Part shown: piece by piece, positions 7,909 through 16,384 of the stretch
Numbering within the stretch: the stretch's first letter is position 1
Layout of the letters: each line of letters opens with the position of its first letter
NCBI GenBank assembly: GCA_023664725.1
Contig: JAMPFA010000017.1
Span: 1-39,096, forward strand
Length of the DNA stretch: 39,096 nt
Source of the DNA: Roseburia sp.
Lineage (GTDB): Bacteria; Bacillota; Clostridia; Lachnospirales; Lachnospiraceae
Reading direction: 5' to 3'
Program-made: the position numbers and the translations under genes
The notes under the pieces: generated by a model
What the model saw: the letters and a program-made list of their open reading frames with translations, nothing else
Databases searched by the model: none
What the model was told of the DNA's origin: nothing

Positions 7909-10242
7909 TCAATCCTCTCTTTTAAAACTGCAGCTGATCTTCCCCTCCCGGATTTTTATCTGCCCGGCAAAACGGGTATCAAATACTGCTGTCCCGGCCT
8001 CCAAAAGCCGCTGCAATGTCTCCTCCCCCGGGTGCCCGTAAATGTTGTTCCTCCCGCAGGAAATAATTGCGGCTCTTGGGGAGGATGCGGTTAAAAGTTC
8101 CTCACAGGTTCCAAACCTGGAACCGTGATGGGAAACCTTAAGCACATCTGCCCGGGAAAGCTCATATTCTTCCGCCAGTCTCCTCTCCTGCTCGGCAGAA
8201 AGATCCCCGGTGAAAAGCCCCCGGATCTCACCGCTCTCATAGAAAAGAACCATAGAGGCATTATTCCTGTCCGTCTCCTCATTTCTGTCCTCTGGATACA
8301 GACAAGTGATTTCCCAGCTTTCCATCTCCCCCTGCAATACAGAACCCTGTTTCATATACAATATCGGAATATCCTTGTCATCGGCAAAATCCATTAAGTC
8401 CTGCCAGGCATCATCCCTAACGATTCCCTCCGCCAGCACCAGGCAATGAATGGGAAAACCACTCTCCGCCACCTCTATCATGCCGTTTATATGATCTTCG
8501 TCCAGATGGCTTAAAAACCAATAATCCATATGCCTGACCCCGTGGTATTTTAAAAAGGGCAGGATCCGGTAGGTTCCCACTTTTGACACGCTGGTACTGC
8601 CCCCGTCCAAAAACATCACCGTCCCATCCTTTTCCATAAAACAGATACCGTCCCCCTGCCCCACATCTAGCACATCCCACTCCGTTTTACGGAAAACGGG
8701 ACATGCAATAAGAATCCCACAGAGCACTGTACCGGCAATCACTCTGACAATATAATTTTTCTTCTTTTTCCATAAGACAAGAAATAAAATACATCCATAC
8801 CAGAAAAAGATCCTTCCAACCGACAGCTTTCCCGTGATAACAACTGCAAAGGGAAGCCTGATGCTAAACCGGGAGACTGCTTCAAAAAACAACAGGATAA
8901 GCGTGCAGGGAAACAGCAGGATTTTTCCGACAATGACAGACATACAGCCCGCAAGCATCCCTGCCATTCCAAGCCCTAAAAGGATCCCCATACAGGGCAG
9001 GATAAAAAGATTTACCAGTGTGGCGTACAGTGAAATCTCATAAAAAGAATTACACAGGACAGGAAGCGTCACCAGTTGAATACAGATACTCACAAGCAAG
9101 GTATCTCTTATACCGGATAGCTCTCCCAGAAAGCAGTTCTTTTTTATCTCCCCTGCTAAAAGCACTCCCGCCACAGCCCCAAAGGACAAGAGAAAACCGG
9201 AGTGGTACAATATCATTGGATTTTCCCACACCATGAGAGATGCCAGGACACACAGAGACGTCAACAGATCATAACTCCTGCCCCTGCACTTTCCGTATAG
9301 AAGGATCAGAAACATCCCCATTGCCCTGGTCTGGGAAATTCCAAACCCTGTCAGACAAAGGTAGCAGCAAACCAGTCCCCCAGCAAGAACCGCCGCAGTT
9401 ATGCAGGTAGATTTTTTTCTAAGCAGACGGTAAAGAGTCATGCCTAAGATAGACAGGTGGATGCCTGAAATACAGTAAAAATGGCTGACTCCCGCCTTTT
9501 GGTACAGTGCCTTTAACTCTCTGTCCATGCCGCTTTTTTCTCCCAGTGTCATAGCTGCCATCACATTGGCATGGGATTCCTTCATGCAATTTTCATAGCT
9601 CCCCGACAATTTCCGCCGGATCTGACACAGACTTTCCAGAAATAAATTCCTACCCCCAAAACTTTTCTCCACAGAAGCCTCCTCTATGGCCACTTCTATA
9701 TTCAGGCTCTGATAGTAGCTTTTTTCATTGTATCCGCCTTCGTTTTCCGGCTCTTTGAATGTCTTTACTTTTCCCTTTATGAATAGAGTCTCTCCGATAG
9801 AACAGAAATCGGAATCAAGAATTACTAAGATTTTAGGACAGGTATATGTCCCCTCATTGGAATTAATTTGACTGTCTTTCAGATAATAATAAAACTGCTC
9901 TGCCTTTTGTTCTTTTTGACTTAAGTTCCCCAAAAGCGTGACTTTATCTCCCCGATGAAAGAAGCTCTGAGCCAAAATGCTCTGCCTCTCTCTTACCCCG
10001 GCTCTTACCCCTCCTACAAAAAAAGCTGCCAGAAGAATGATAACATATATTTTCCTCTTCGCTACGGCTATTCCCCCGGCAGCGCAGATATGATGCTGCC
10101 AGATAAGATAGCCCATAAAAACCAGAAGGATTGCGGGATAATGATACACCACCCCCACCGTTCCGAGAAGAAAAGAAACCAGACAGGAAGCTAATTTCCT
10201 TTTATTCACTGGTGTCTGATTCCCCCCTTCCCTCCACATCAT
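7909..10242 (-). CDS. comEC: ComEC/Rec2 DNA-uptake channel
   Basis: Integral membrane protein that passes single-stranded DNA into the cell during natural transformation. The N-terminal part (about residues 1-190) has membrane segments and a DUF4131-like soluble domain. The Competence domain with multiple membrane helices covers about 215-490. The C-terminal metallo-beta-lactamase domain begins at DVLDVGQGDG and keeps SHLDEDHING and VSHHGSRFG, the metal-binding signature. The full 777-residue frame overlaps the upstream GerMN gene by 41 bases. A GTG at 10207-10209 (protein VNKRKLASC...) would overlap it by only 8 bases (GTGAATAA), a typical coupled start, and I consider that start more likely. 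comEA lies upstream in the same gene run. Whether this organism is competent is not known from sequence. Confidence 0.93.
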   Translation of the reverse strand: MMWREGGNQTPVNKRKLASCLVSFLLGTVGVVYHYPAILLVFMGYLIWQHHICAAGGIAVAKRKIYVIILLAAFFVGGVRAGVRERQSILAQSFFHRGDKVTLLGNLSQKEQKAEQFYYYLKDSQINSNEGTYTCPKILVILDSDFCSIGETLFIKGKVKTFKEPENEGGYNEKSYYQSLNIEVAIEEASVEKSFGGRNLFLESLCQIRRKLSGSYENCMKESHANVMAAMTLGEKSGMDRELKALYQKAGVSHFYCISGIHLSILGMTLYRLLRKKSTCITAAVLAGGLVCCYLCLTGFGISQTRAMGMFLILLYGKCRGRSYDLLTSLCVLASLMVWENPMILYHSGFLLSFGAVAGVLLAGEIKKNCFLGELSGIRDTLLVSICIQLVTLPVLCNSFYEISLYATLVNLFILPCMGILLGLGMAGMLAGCMSVIVGKILLFPCTLILLFFEAVSRFSIRLPFAVVITGKLSVGRIFFWYGCILFLVLWKKKKNYIVRVIAGTVLCGILIACPVFRKTEWDVLDVGQGDGICFMEKDGTVMFLDGGSTSVSKVGTYRILPFLKYHGVRHMDYWFLSHLDEDHINGMIEVAESGFPIHCLVLAEGIVRDDAWQDLMDFADDKDIPILYMKQGSVLQGEMESWEITCLYPEDRNEETDRNNASMVLFYESGEIRGLFTGDLSAEQERRLAEEYELSRADVLKVSHHGSRFGTCEELLTASSPRAAIISCGRNNIYGHPGEETLQRLLEAGTAVFDTRFAGQIKIREGKISCSFKRED

Positions 10243-11188
10243 TGACTTCCACTTCCGAAGTGATCACCTCTTCCACATAATCCAGATTTCTCTCGTAAAG
10301 ATCATCCAACGCAAAGCTGTCACGGTACACGCCCTTTGTGTTGCCGTTTACGGAAATCTGAACCTTATTGATTGTGGAAAGTTCCGATAAAGAATCCACA
10401 ATAGAATAGATCACAACAGGTTCTTCTATACTGTAATTCTGATTTAAAAAGGCATCATCCAGATTCACATAACACACGCCGTCCAGCACAGATACTCCCA
10501 CCAGCTTTGTCCCCTCAGGAATGGCCGCCTGGGCATTTTTGCTTTTGGGTCCCTCCAGGAGATGCTCGATAACCAGCTTTTCCAGGGAAATATTACTGCT
10601 GTAATGAACCTCCTGGGTCTCCTGAACCAAACCGTTCCCTTCTAAATTGGAAAAATAAAGCACAATGGTGGAAGTCTGGATCGAATTGATCTGCTCTCCG
10701 GGATTTTCAATAAAACTGTCATTGGTCATAACCCCCACCAGATTGCCCTTCCCATCCTTTAACGGCTCTTCATTTATATAAAAACTTAAACATTCCACTC
10801 CCTCCACCTGAGTGAGAGTGCGCACAATTGCCGCCCTGGACAGAGTTTCCTGCACCGGATCCATCATCCGGTATTCCTTGCTGAAATACAGGGTCAAAAG
10901 CGTTCCCTCCAGAATATAGCTGTCCACCTTCACATCATCAGGGATCACCTTCTTATATTCCAAATCTCCGGAATCTTCCTGCATCTTCCCGATAAACTCA
11001 TCTATCATTCCCTTTGTGTCCCCTGATTTTGACTCTAAGTCACAGGGTGCTTCCTCAATTTTAGTAATATTTTTATTGAGATAATAGATATAGTAATTCT
11101 GCCTTTCCCTCACATCTCCACTGTCCCCGCAGCCTGCCGCAAAGCACAGTGCCAATGCCAAAAAAATAAATCTATTGATTTTCTCCAT
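10202..11188 (-). CDS. GerMN-domain lipoprotein
   Basis: A 328-residue secreted lipoprotein. The signal peptide ends at the lipobox FAAGC, so the mature protein should be anchored to the outer face of the membrane. Two GerMN-like domains follow, the first ending around the segment LYFSKEYRMMD to VECLSFYINEEPL, the second around EHLLEGPKSKNAQAAIPEGT to INKVQISVNGN. GerMN domains occur in B. subtilis GerM (sporulation and germination) and in LpqB-like lipoproteins placed beside two-component systems. Here the gene follows a histidine kinase by 32 bases, as in the LpqB case, so it may modulate that kinase. I chose the ATG at 11188 (MEKINRF) because GGAGGAGACCA precedes it; a start five codons further upstream is also open. 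Confidence 0.85.
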   Translation of the reverse strand: MEKINRFIFLALALCFAAGCGDSGDVRERQNYYIYYLNKNITKIEEAPCDLESKSGDTKGMIDEFIGKMQEDSGDLEYKKVIPDDVKVDSYILEGTLLTLYFSKEYRMMDPVQETLSRAAIVRTLTQVEGVECLSFYINEEPLKDGKGNLVGVMTNDSFIENPGEQINSIQTSTIVLYFSNLEGNGLVQETQEVHYSSNISLEKLVIEHLLEGPKSKNAQAAIPEGTKLVGVSVLDGVCYVNLDDAFLNQNYSIEEPVVIYSIVDSLSELSTINKVQISVNGNTKGVYRDSFALDDLYERNLDYVEEVITSEVEVNDVEGRGESDTSE

Positions 11189-11220
11189 TGGTCTCCTCCG
11201 CATATATAAAAAACATAATC

Positions 11221-12651
11221 TCAGGACGCAATATAATTCAAAGGAATCCGAACATTAAAAATAGTTCCCTCTCCCTCTGTGCTAAATACTTTGATCGCAC
11301 CCCGGTGCATTAAGATTGCATTTCTTGTGATAGCAAGGCCAAGACCTGTCCCGCCGATCTCTCTGGAATGGGATTTGTCCACCCGGTAAAAACGCTCGTA
11401 AATATGCTCTAAGCACTCCTCCGGTATACCGATCCCCCCATCCTCCACTTTGATATAGAAATACTGATGGTCCGCATTTAAAGAAACATGAACCCAGCCG
11501 TCAGGATGGTTATATTTGATGGCATTCTCCACCAGATTTGTAATGGCAAGAGTCAGTTTTACCTCGTCCACCTCTGCGCTTACCGGGCGGAAACTCTCAA
11601 GCACCAGTTCAATATTCTGCCTTTCCGCAATGGGACGAAGTCTTTTTAAGATCAATTCCAGCTGTTCATTGATATTTACGCTGGATATGTTAAGGTCCGC
11701 AGCAGAACGATCCATTTTCACCAGAGAAAGCAGATCGTTTATAATCTTCGTCTCTCTGTCAATCTCATTGCCAATATCCCCCATAAATTCCCGATACAGT
11801 TCTAACGGCACATTTTCCTGTCCGTTTAAAGAATCCGCCAGCACCTTCATGGAAGTTAGAGGCGTCTTTAACTCGTGAGACACATTGGAGACAAACTCCT
11901 CCCTGGACTCATCAATTATTTTCATTCTGTCAAAGAGCTGGTTAAACCTGTCGGAAATCTCCTCTGTCTCCACATAGGTAGTCTCCTTTAACTCAGTAGC
12001 ATACCCGTTTTGAATCTCCGAAATCTGCCTTGACATATCGGACAGAGGCTTTACCAGGCGCATGGCAAGCATCACGGACAATACAAGAATCACAAGCAGA
12101 CTGGAAATCTCGATAATCAGCGCTCCGTCCTTTAAGTATTCCAGATTCAATACAATGCTGTCTGTAGACACGCTCACCAGAAACACTCCCAATATCTCCT
12201 TGCTCTCCGTATCTGTCAGTGGAATGGTCATCTCGATATACCCGTTGTCCGAGTCATGTTTGGAAATTTCCTCACCTCTGAAACTGCGGATTACCTCCTC
12301 AGAGACAATAGTTTTCCCTTCATCCACCCCGTAGGTGTCTTTTACAATACGGAAATTGCTGTTGATCACCATGATGCGCCCGTCATAAATATTGGATAAT
12401 AACTCTAACTGGGAATTAATGATTTCAGATGATGTATCCTCCAGATAATTGTTAAATATAATTTGGTTCCCCAGGATCCTGGACTGGCTTAAAATATCAA
12501 TACTCCGGTTGGATACTGCCTTTGACATATAGGACCTCAGTATCCCTCCCCGAAGTATTGCTGCCGGTATAGTCCCGATAATCAGAAAAATCAGAATGAG
12601 CCAAAGTTTCAGACTCTTAAACACTCTAGGATATTTTTTTTTGTTTGACAT
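11221..12651 (-). CDS. Membrane sensor histidine kinase (WalK-like architecture without PAS)
   Basis: A 476-residue sensor kinase. A membrane segment lies near 14-33, an extracytoplasmic sensor of about 140 residues follows, and a second membrane segment spans about 177-198. HAMP comes next, then HisKA with the phosphorylated histidine H259 (NVSHELKTPLTS). The ATPase domain has the N box (NLVENAIKYN), G1 (EDGGIGIP) and G2 (GGTGLGLAI). It starts 7 bases after the response regulator, whose end supplies the AGGGGTAA ribosome site. The layout resembles WalK/PhoR-type kinases, but there is no cytoplasmic PAS domain, and I do not assign a named system. The downstream GerMN lipoprotein may be a periplasm-side partner. 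Confidence 0.92.
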   Translation of the reverse strand: MSNKKKYPRVFKSLKLWLILIFLIIGTIPAAILRGGILRSYMSKAVSNRSIDILSQSRILGNQIIFNNYLEDTSSEIINSQLELLSNIYDGRIMVINSNFRIVKDTYGVDEGKTIVSEEVIRSFRGEEISKHDSDNGYIEMTIPLTDTESKEILGVFLVSVSTDSIVLNLEYLKDGALIIEISSLLVILVLSVMLAMRLVKPLSDMSRQISEIQNGYATELKETTYVETEEISDRFNQLFDRMKIIDESREEFVSNVSHELKTPLTSMKVLADSLNGQENVPLELYREFMGDIGNEIDRETKIINDLLSLVKMDRSAADLNISSVNINEQLELILKRLRPIAERQNIELVLESFRPVSAEVDEVKLTLAITNLVENAIKYNHPDGWVHVSLNADHQYFYIKVEDGGIGIPEECLEHIYERFYRVDKSHSREIGGTGLGLAITRNAILMHRGAIKVFSTEGEGTIFNVRIPLNYIAS

Positions 12652-12658
12652 TTGTTTC

Positions 12659-13348
12659 TTACCCCTGATAATAATATCCTACGCCCCATTTTGTATGGAC
12701 GTATTTCGGCTCGCTTGGATTGCTCTCAATTTTCTCCCTCATTCTACGCACATGCACATCCACAGTCCTCACATCACCCGGATATTCATATCCCCACACA
12801 AGATTCAAAAGGTTCTCTCTGCTGTACACTTTATTGGGATTGGTCACTAACAGTTCTAACAGGTCAAATTCTTTGGCGGTGAGATTGATCTCTTTTCCCT
12901 TGACAAAAAGCCTCCGGCTCTCGCAGTCCATCTTAAGATCCCCGCTCTCGATCATAGACTTTTCTTCCTTTTTGGGCTGACCCTGAGCTGTCCTTCTCAT
13001 AATGGCCTTGATCCTGGCCTTTACCTCCAAAATATTAAAAGGTTTTGTAATGTAATCATCTGCGCCATATTCCAACCCTAAAATTTTGTCCATATCGTCC
13101 CCTTTTGCCGTAAGCATCACAATGGGCACCGTAGAAAAATCCCGGATATGCTGGCACACTTCAAACCCGTCCATTTTGGGCAGCATAATATCTAAAAGTA
13201 TCATATCATACTGGTTTTCCGTAGCCATCTTAAGGGCTTCTTCCCCGTCATAGGCACAGTCTACCTCCATGCCGTCCTGTTCCAGACTAAACCGGATTCC
13301 CTTCACGATCAATTTTTCATCATCCACCACAAGAACTCTTTTCGCCAT
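12659..13348 (-). CDS. OmpR/PhoB-family response regulator (WalR-like)
   Basis: A 229-residue regulator. The receiver domain has the acidic pocket VVDDEK (D9, D10), the phosphorylated D53 (LLDIMLPKMDG), and the switch lysine in DDYITKPF. The C-terminal winged helix has the usual LTAKEFDLLELL and DVRTVDVHVRRMREKIE segments. The longer open frame starts at 13384, but the ATG at 13348 (MAKRVLVVDDE) has GGAGG at ideal spacing and matches the family start. It is followed 7 bases later by its kinase and lies 37 bases after comEA. WalR-like sequence and cell-envelope neighbours suggest envelope control; the target genes are not visible here. Confidence 0.94.
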   Translation of the reverse strand: MAKRVLVVDDEKLIVKGIRFSLEQDGMEVDCAYDGEEALKMATENQYDMILLDIMLPKMDGFEVCQHIRDFSTVPIVMLTAKGDDMDKILGLEYGADDYITKPFNILEVKARIKAIMRRTAQGQPKKEEKSMIESGDLKMDCESRRLFVKGKEINLTAKEFDLLELLVTNPNKVYSRENLLNLVWGYEYPGDVRTVDVHVRRMREKIESNPSEPKYVHTKWGVGYYYQG

Positions 13349-13385
13349 ATTGCTATTACCTCCAAGGCATCTTTTTCTGATCATC

Positions 13386-13979
13386 TTATCTTACGGTAAT
13401 ATAATCCTTCATCCTGGAATACAATCCCTCTTTTATTCCGGTAATCTTCATCACATCCTCCGCTGACTGGAAACTGCCGTTCTGCTCACGGTAGGCGATA
13501 ATGCTCTTTGCCTTAGCCTCCCCGATTCCCGGTATCCCCATCAGTGCCTGGATATCTGCTGTGTTTAAATCTACTCTGCCGTCTTCCTCTTCTTCGGCTG
13601 TATGTCCTTCTTCCCCCTGGGCTAAGACCTGTATCATCTGCCCGTCTTCTAAGAAAAGAGCCTGATTGACGGCAGCGGAATCCGCCTTCTCCGTCAGTCC
13701 TCCCGCCAGCTGTATCGCCTCATACACCCTGCTTCCCGCCGGAAGCTTGTACACACCGGGGGCATTTACCTCCCCGCAGACATAGACATAGCAGACAGTC
13801 TCATCTTCTGATAAATCCTCTGCCTCTATGTCCGAAATGCTCTCTTTTGCCACATTCTCTGTCTCCGATTCCTTTTCCGCCAGTTCAAAAACATCCTCCC
13901 GGTAAGAAGGCGCTTTTCTGCCACAGCCGTAAATCAGAAGGGACAGTAGAAATAACACACTTATGATATATTTATACAT
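13386..13979 (-). CDS. comEA: ComEA-type DNA-binding competence protein
   Basis: A 197-residue protein with an N-terminal hydrophobic anchor ending in LLIYGCGRK, which could be a lipobox or a simple membrane anchor. An acidic linker follows, then an SLBB domain (YVCGEVNAPGVYKLPAG to IQVL) and a C-terminal helix-hairpin-helix pair (VDLNTADIQALMGIPGIG and ITGIKEGLYSRM). ComEA binds double-stranded DNA outside the cell and hands it to ComEC. The annotated frame could start 19 codons earlier, but the ATG at 13979 (MYKYII) has AAAGGAG eight bases upstream. That Shine-Dalgarno sequence lies in a 9-bp perfect hairpin (13988-14013), so translation may be gated. Its promoter and a small uORF lie upstream. 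Confidence 0.9.
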   Translation of the reverse strand: MYKYIISVLFLLSLLIYGCGRKAPSYREDVFELAEKESETENVAKESISDIEAEDLSEDETVCYVYVCGEVNAPGVYKLPAGSRVYEAIQLAGGLTEKADSAAVNQALFLEDGQMIQVLAQGEEGHTAEEEEDGRVDLNTADIQALMGIPGIGEAKAKSIIAYREQNGSFQSAEDVMKITGIKEGLYSRMKDYITVR

Positions 13980-13987
13980 TTGCATAT

Positions 13988-14013
13988 CTCCTTTTCTTTT
14001 TTGTGAAAAGGAG
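13988..14013 (-). promoter_or_regulatory. Hairpin sequestering the comEA ribosome binding site
   Basis: On the minus strand CTCCTTTTC (14013-14005) pairs perfectly with GAAAAGGAG (13996-13988) around an 8-base A-rich loop. The 3' arm is the Shine-Dalgarno sequence of comEA, whose ATG begins at 13979. The pairing is read directly from sequence; control of translation by it is inference. Confidence 0.6.
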
Positions 14014-14101
14014 TTTCTCGATGCCGATATCCACATTTTAACGAATTTTTGCGGTGATTACAAGAGTAATTTCACGGAATGGAGCAGTTTTTCATCTTGT
14101 T

Positions 14102-14149
14102 TCACAAAATACCATTTTTCTCATACCGTAAAATCTGAAATTTAAGCAT
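14102..14149 (-). CDS. Candidate 15-residue leader peptide upstream of comEA
   Basis: Reads MLKFQILRYEKNGIL and stop. Its ATG follows a very strong GGAGGAG site with 8-base spacing, and it lies about 27 bases after the predicted comEA transcription start. No family is recognised. It could be a regulatory uORF for the hairpin-gated comEA start, or a chance match. Confidence 0.35.
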   Translation of the reverse strand: MLKFQILRYEKNGIL

Positions 14150-14182
14150 ATTTCAACTCCTCCGGCAACCTAACTTTAGGAA

Positions 14183-14213
14183 ATTATATCACAAAATCGG
14201 AAAAACAAGACAA
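14183..14213 (-). promoter_or_regulatory. Promoter for the comEA-kinase-comEC gene run
   Basis: A consensus TATAAT (14183-14188, minus strand) is preceded by TTGTCT (14208-14213) at a long 19-base spacing. Predicted start is near 14176, giving a leader of about 200 bases before comEA. Confidence 0.5.
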
Positions 14214-14218
14214 TTGCC

Positions 14219-14254
14219 CAAAAAGCTGCCGCACAATACATGCAGCAGCTTTTT
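14219..14254 (-). terminator. Rho-independent terminator after the ECF S-component gene
   Basis: Inverted repeat AAAAAGCTGCTGC / GCGGCAGCTTTTT with a 9-base loop, ending in T5, directly downstream of the stop at 14261. It closes the trp-to-ECF gene run just before the comEA promoter. Confidence 0.8.
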
Positions 14255-14260
14255 CATAAC

Positions 14261-14785
14261 CTATGACAGTTGTCTCTCTCTCAATTTTTCCAGCACATGG
14301 GCTTTGGACAATGCAAAGATAATCACTGCCGCCATGATGATTCCGGTGAATGTCTGGCCTAAGTTGGCGGGAACCGTAGCTACTGCCGCCGCAAAACCGT
14401 AAAGGAAAACTTCCAACACAGCATAGCCGAGAACCTGTAAAAGTCCTCCAAGCACTGCACCCACAAGCCAGTTAAATTTGTTCTTTGGCATAATCTTTTC
14501 CACAAATATTCCCATGGTAAATGCCATAATACTCTTAATCATTAAGGTGGGCACTACATAAACCACATATCCTCCCAGCAGATCTGCCAATGCTGCGCCA
14601 AATCCTGCCGCTATGGTTCCCTGCTTTCTTCCCAGAAGCATCACCGCAAGAAAGATCATACAGTCTCCTAAATGGGTGTATCCTCCCGTTAAGGGTGTAG
14701 GAATCTTAAACATGGTGGTAAATATATACACCAATGCCATCATAAGCGCTGTCTTTACCAGTGTCTGAATTTTAATATCTCTCAT
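14261..14785 (-). CDS. ECF transporter S component (ECF-ribofla_trS-like family)
   Basis: A 174-residue membrane protein with five or six hydrophobic segments and the family signature GDCMIFLAVMLLGRKQG followed by AGFGAALADLLGGY. Such S components bind a vitamin or similar small molecule and use a shared energising module (EcfA, EcfA', EcfT), which is not in this window. The substrate cannot be read from sequence. Position downstream of the trp operon raises tryptophan or a related compound as a guess. The ATG at 14785 (MRDIKIQ) has GGAGG seven bases upstream, so I prefer it to the start eight codons earlier. A strong terminator follows. Confidence 0.85.
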   Translation of the reverse strand: MRDIKIQTLVKTALMMALVYIFTTMFKIPTPLTGGYTHLGDCMIFLAVMLLGRKQGTIAAGFGAALADLLGGYVVYVVPTLMIKSIMAFTMGIFVEKIMPKNKFNWLVGAVLGGLLQVLGYAVLEVFLYGFAAAVATVPANLGQTFTGIIMAAVIIFALSKAHVLEKLRERQLS

Positions 14786-15146
14786 TTTTACTCCTCCATT
14801 CTTTTTCATCGGCCGATGGAATGTATAGAGTATAATCCAGAATTGGTTTGATGCACAGTGCCAGTTTTAGGCAAATTGAGCAGGCCAGTTTCAAAGAACT
14901 AATCGAATTATCCTTCACGCAACACAGGTATGTTATCACTTTTGCAGTCTCACTGCCATGATTCCAGATCGAATGCGGGATCATTCCATCCACAAAAAAC
15001 AATTCCTCTTTTTTTACAGTATGAGACTGACTATCTAAAAATATTTCCACTTCGCCGTCAACTACGATAAATACATGATTGTCACTGTGCGTATGATTTC
15101 TCTCCTTACAGTACCGTAGTCCTTCCTGCACTCTTCTTCCAATCAC
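14772..15146 (-). CDS. Cupin-domain protein, possibly a gene fragment
   Basis: A 124-residue frame whose middle (about residues 18-75: HTHSDNHVFIVVDGEVEIFL to FFVDGMIPHSIWNHG) reads as a single cupin_2 barrel, as in sugar isomerase-like proteins or AraC-type sensor domains. The only start codons are GTGs. The beginning overlaps the end of the protease gene by 41 bases, and the end overlaps the ECF start region. No good ribosome site is seen. A truncated remnant of a larger gene is as likely as a working protein. Confidence 0.4.
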   Translation of the reverse strand: MIGRRVQEGLRYCKERNHTHSDNHVFIVVDGEVEIFLDSQSHTVKKEELFFVDGMIPHSIWNHGSETAKVITYLCCVKDNSISSLKLACSICLKLALCIKPILDYTLYIPSADEKEWRSKNERY

Positions 15147-16368
15147 TGTAAAAAGTTACACCGCCCTTTTTCTGGTACACCCGGATCTGCATATAATATT
15201 TCTTCCCCTTTTTCAGTTTCGTAAAAGTGCAGCTTGTAGTCTTATTCTTTTTTATGACCTTTTTCACCACATTCTTCTTAAAATTCTTGTCTGTGGCAAT
15301 CCAGATCTCATACCCTGTAGCTTTGGAATTCCTCTTCCAAGTACACCAAAGTTTTCCTGACAGCGCTTTCCCGTTTTTATCCCGGTTAGACAACATTCCC
15401 GCTACCGGTGTCAAGTTTATTTTCATGGTCTTTTTCAGCGCAGCATAGGGCTGAATCAATCCGCAGCCATAGTGGGAATCATATCCCTTTGCCCCAAGGT
15501 CCTTGGCAGTACTGTTTAAGATATCCCGACACTCTTTTGCAGTCATGGAAGGCCTTGCCTGAAACAAAAGTGCTGCCACTCCGGCGGCAAAAGGCGCTGC
15601 CGCACTGGTAGTTCCCCCGGGAGCCACCACGTCCATTTTATCATTGTACGTGCCCTTGGGAATAACCACATACTGTTTCTTTCCCGAGTCGTACTTTGCC
15701 GCCCCTACAGACAGGGTGTTATCATAGGACGCCGAATAATGATATTCCTTTTTCCCGCTGTTTCCCCCGGAAGCACACACCAAAGCGCTGTTAGAAGAAG
15801 CGGTATAAAGGTTATTGATAGCATTATATTCCGACTGGGAATACTTAGCTCCCCCAAAACTCATGTTGATGACACGGCAGTTTTTCGACTTCGCCCAGGC
15901 CAGCCCTCTTTCTACCTGGTCACTGTAAATGTAACCGCCGCTTCCCGCCTGAATAATATAAAGATTTACACTTGGCGCAACACCAACCAGAATTTTGGCA
16001 CAGCTGGTGCCGTGGCTGTCATTTGAAATATCGCTCCGGCTGGTAGATCCGGTTTTAGCGTTGTAAACTCCCTTTATCCTGGACTTGATAGCAGGGTCAT
16101 TGAGGTTCGCACCGCCGTCGATGACAGCCACATTAACGCCTTTTCCCTTTACGGTTTTCCATACCTCATCCAGTTTCAGATTAGAACGGTCACTGGTGGA
16201 AACTCCCCCACTGGAGAACAGCACATCCCCCATGTGTAGTTCATAATCCCCCGGATCTGTGTTTAAAAGACTTCCGCTCTCCTCACCGAAAACTATCCCC
16301 GGATTTGGAACCAACATCACCATGCATAACAGAAAACAAACTGCATTTTTTAAGATCCTTTTCCCCAT
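15106..16368 (-). CDS. Secreted S8 (subtilisin-like) serine protease with C-terminal Fn3-like domain
   Basis: A 420-residue exported protease. A signal peptide covers about residues 1-28 (hydrophobic core VCFLLCMVMLV). The catalytic triad is D84 (AVIDGGANL), H119 (NDSHGTSCA) and S255 (GTTSAAAPFAAG), with the oxyanion asparagine N203 (GGNSG). The serine motif is GTTSAAAP rather than the common GTSMAAP. A fibronectin-III-like domain common in Lachnospiraceae surface proteins fills about residues 325-420 (ATGYEIWIATD to YMQIRVYQ). No sortase motif is seen. The ATG at 16368 has GGAGGAGG upstream. It starts 16 bases after trpD and so probably shares the trp transcript, an odd companion for amino-acid synthesis genes. 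Confidence 0.9.
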   Translation of the reverse strand: MGKRILKNAVCFLLCMVMLVPNPGIVFGEESGSLLNTDPGDYELHMGDVLFSSGGVSTSDRSNLKLDEVWKTVKGKGVNVAVIDGGANLNDPAIKSRIKGVYNAKTGSTSRSDISNDSHGTSCAKILVGVAPSVNLYIIQAGSGGYIYSDQVERGLAWAKSKNCRVINMSFGGAKYSQSEYNAINNLYTASSNSALVCASGGNSGKKEYHYSASYDNTLSVGAAKYDSGKKQYVVIPKGTYNDKMDVVAPGGTTSAAAPFAAGVAALLFQARPSMTAKECRDILNSTAKDLGAKGYDSHYGCGLIQPYAALKKTMKINLTPVAGMLSNRDKNGKALSGKLWCTWKRNSKATGYEIWIATDKNFKKNVVKKVIKKNKTTSCTFTKLKKGKKYYMQIRVYQKKGGVTFYSDWKKSAGRTTVL

Positions 16369-16384
16369 AAAATCCTCCTCCACA

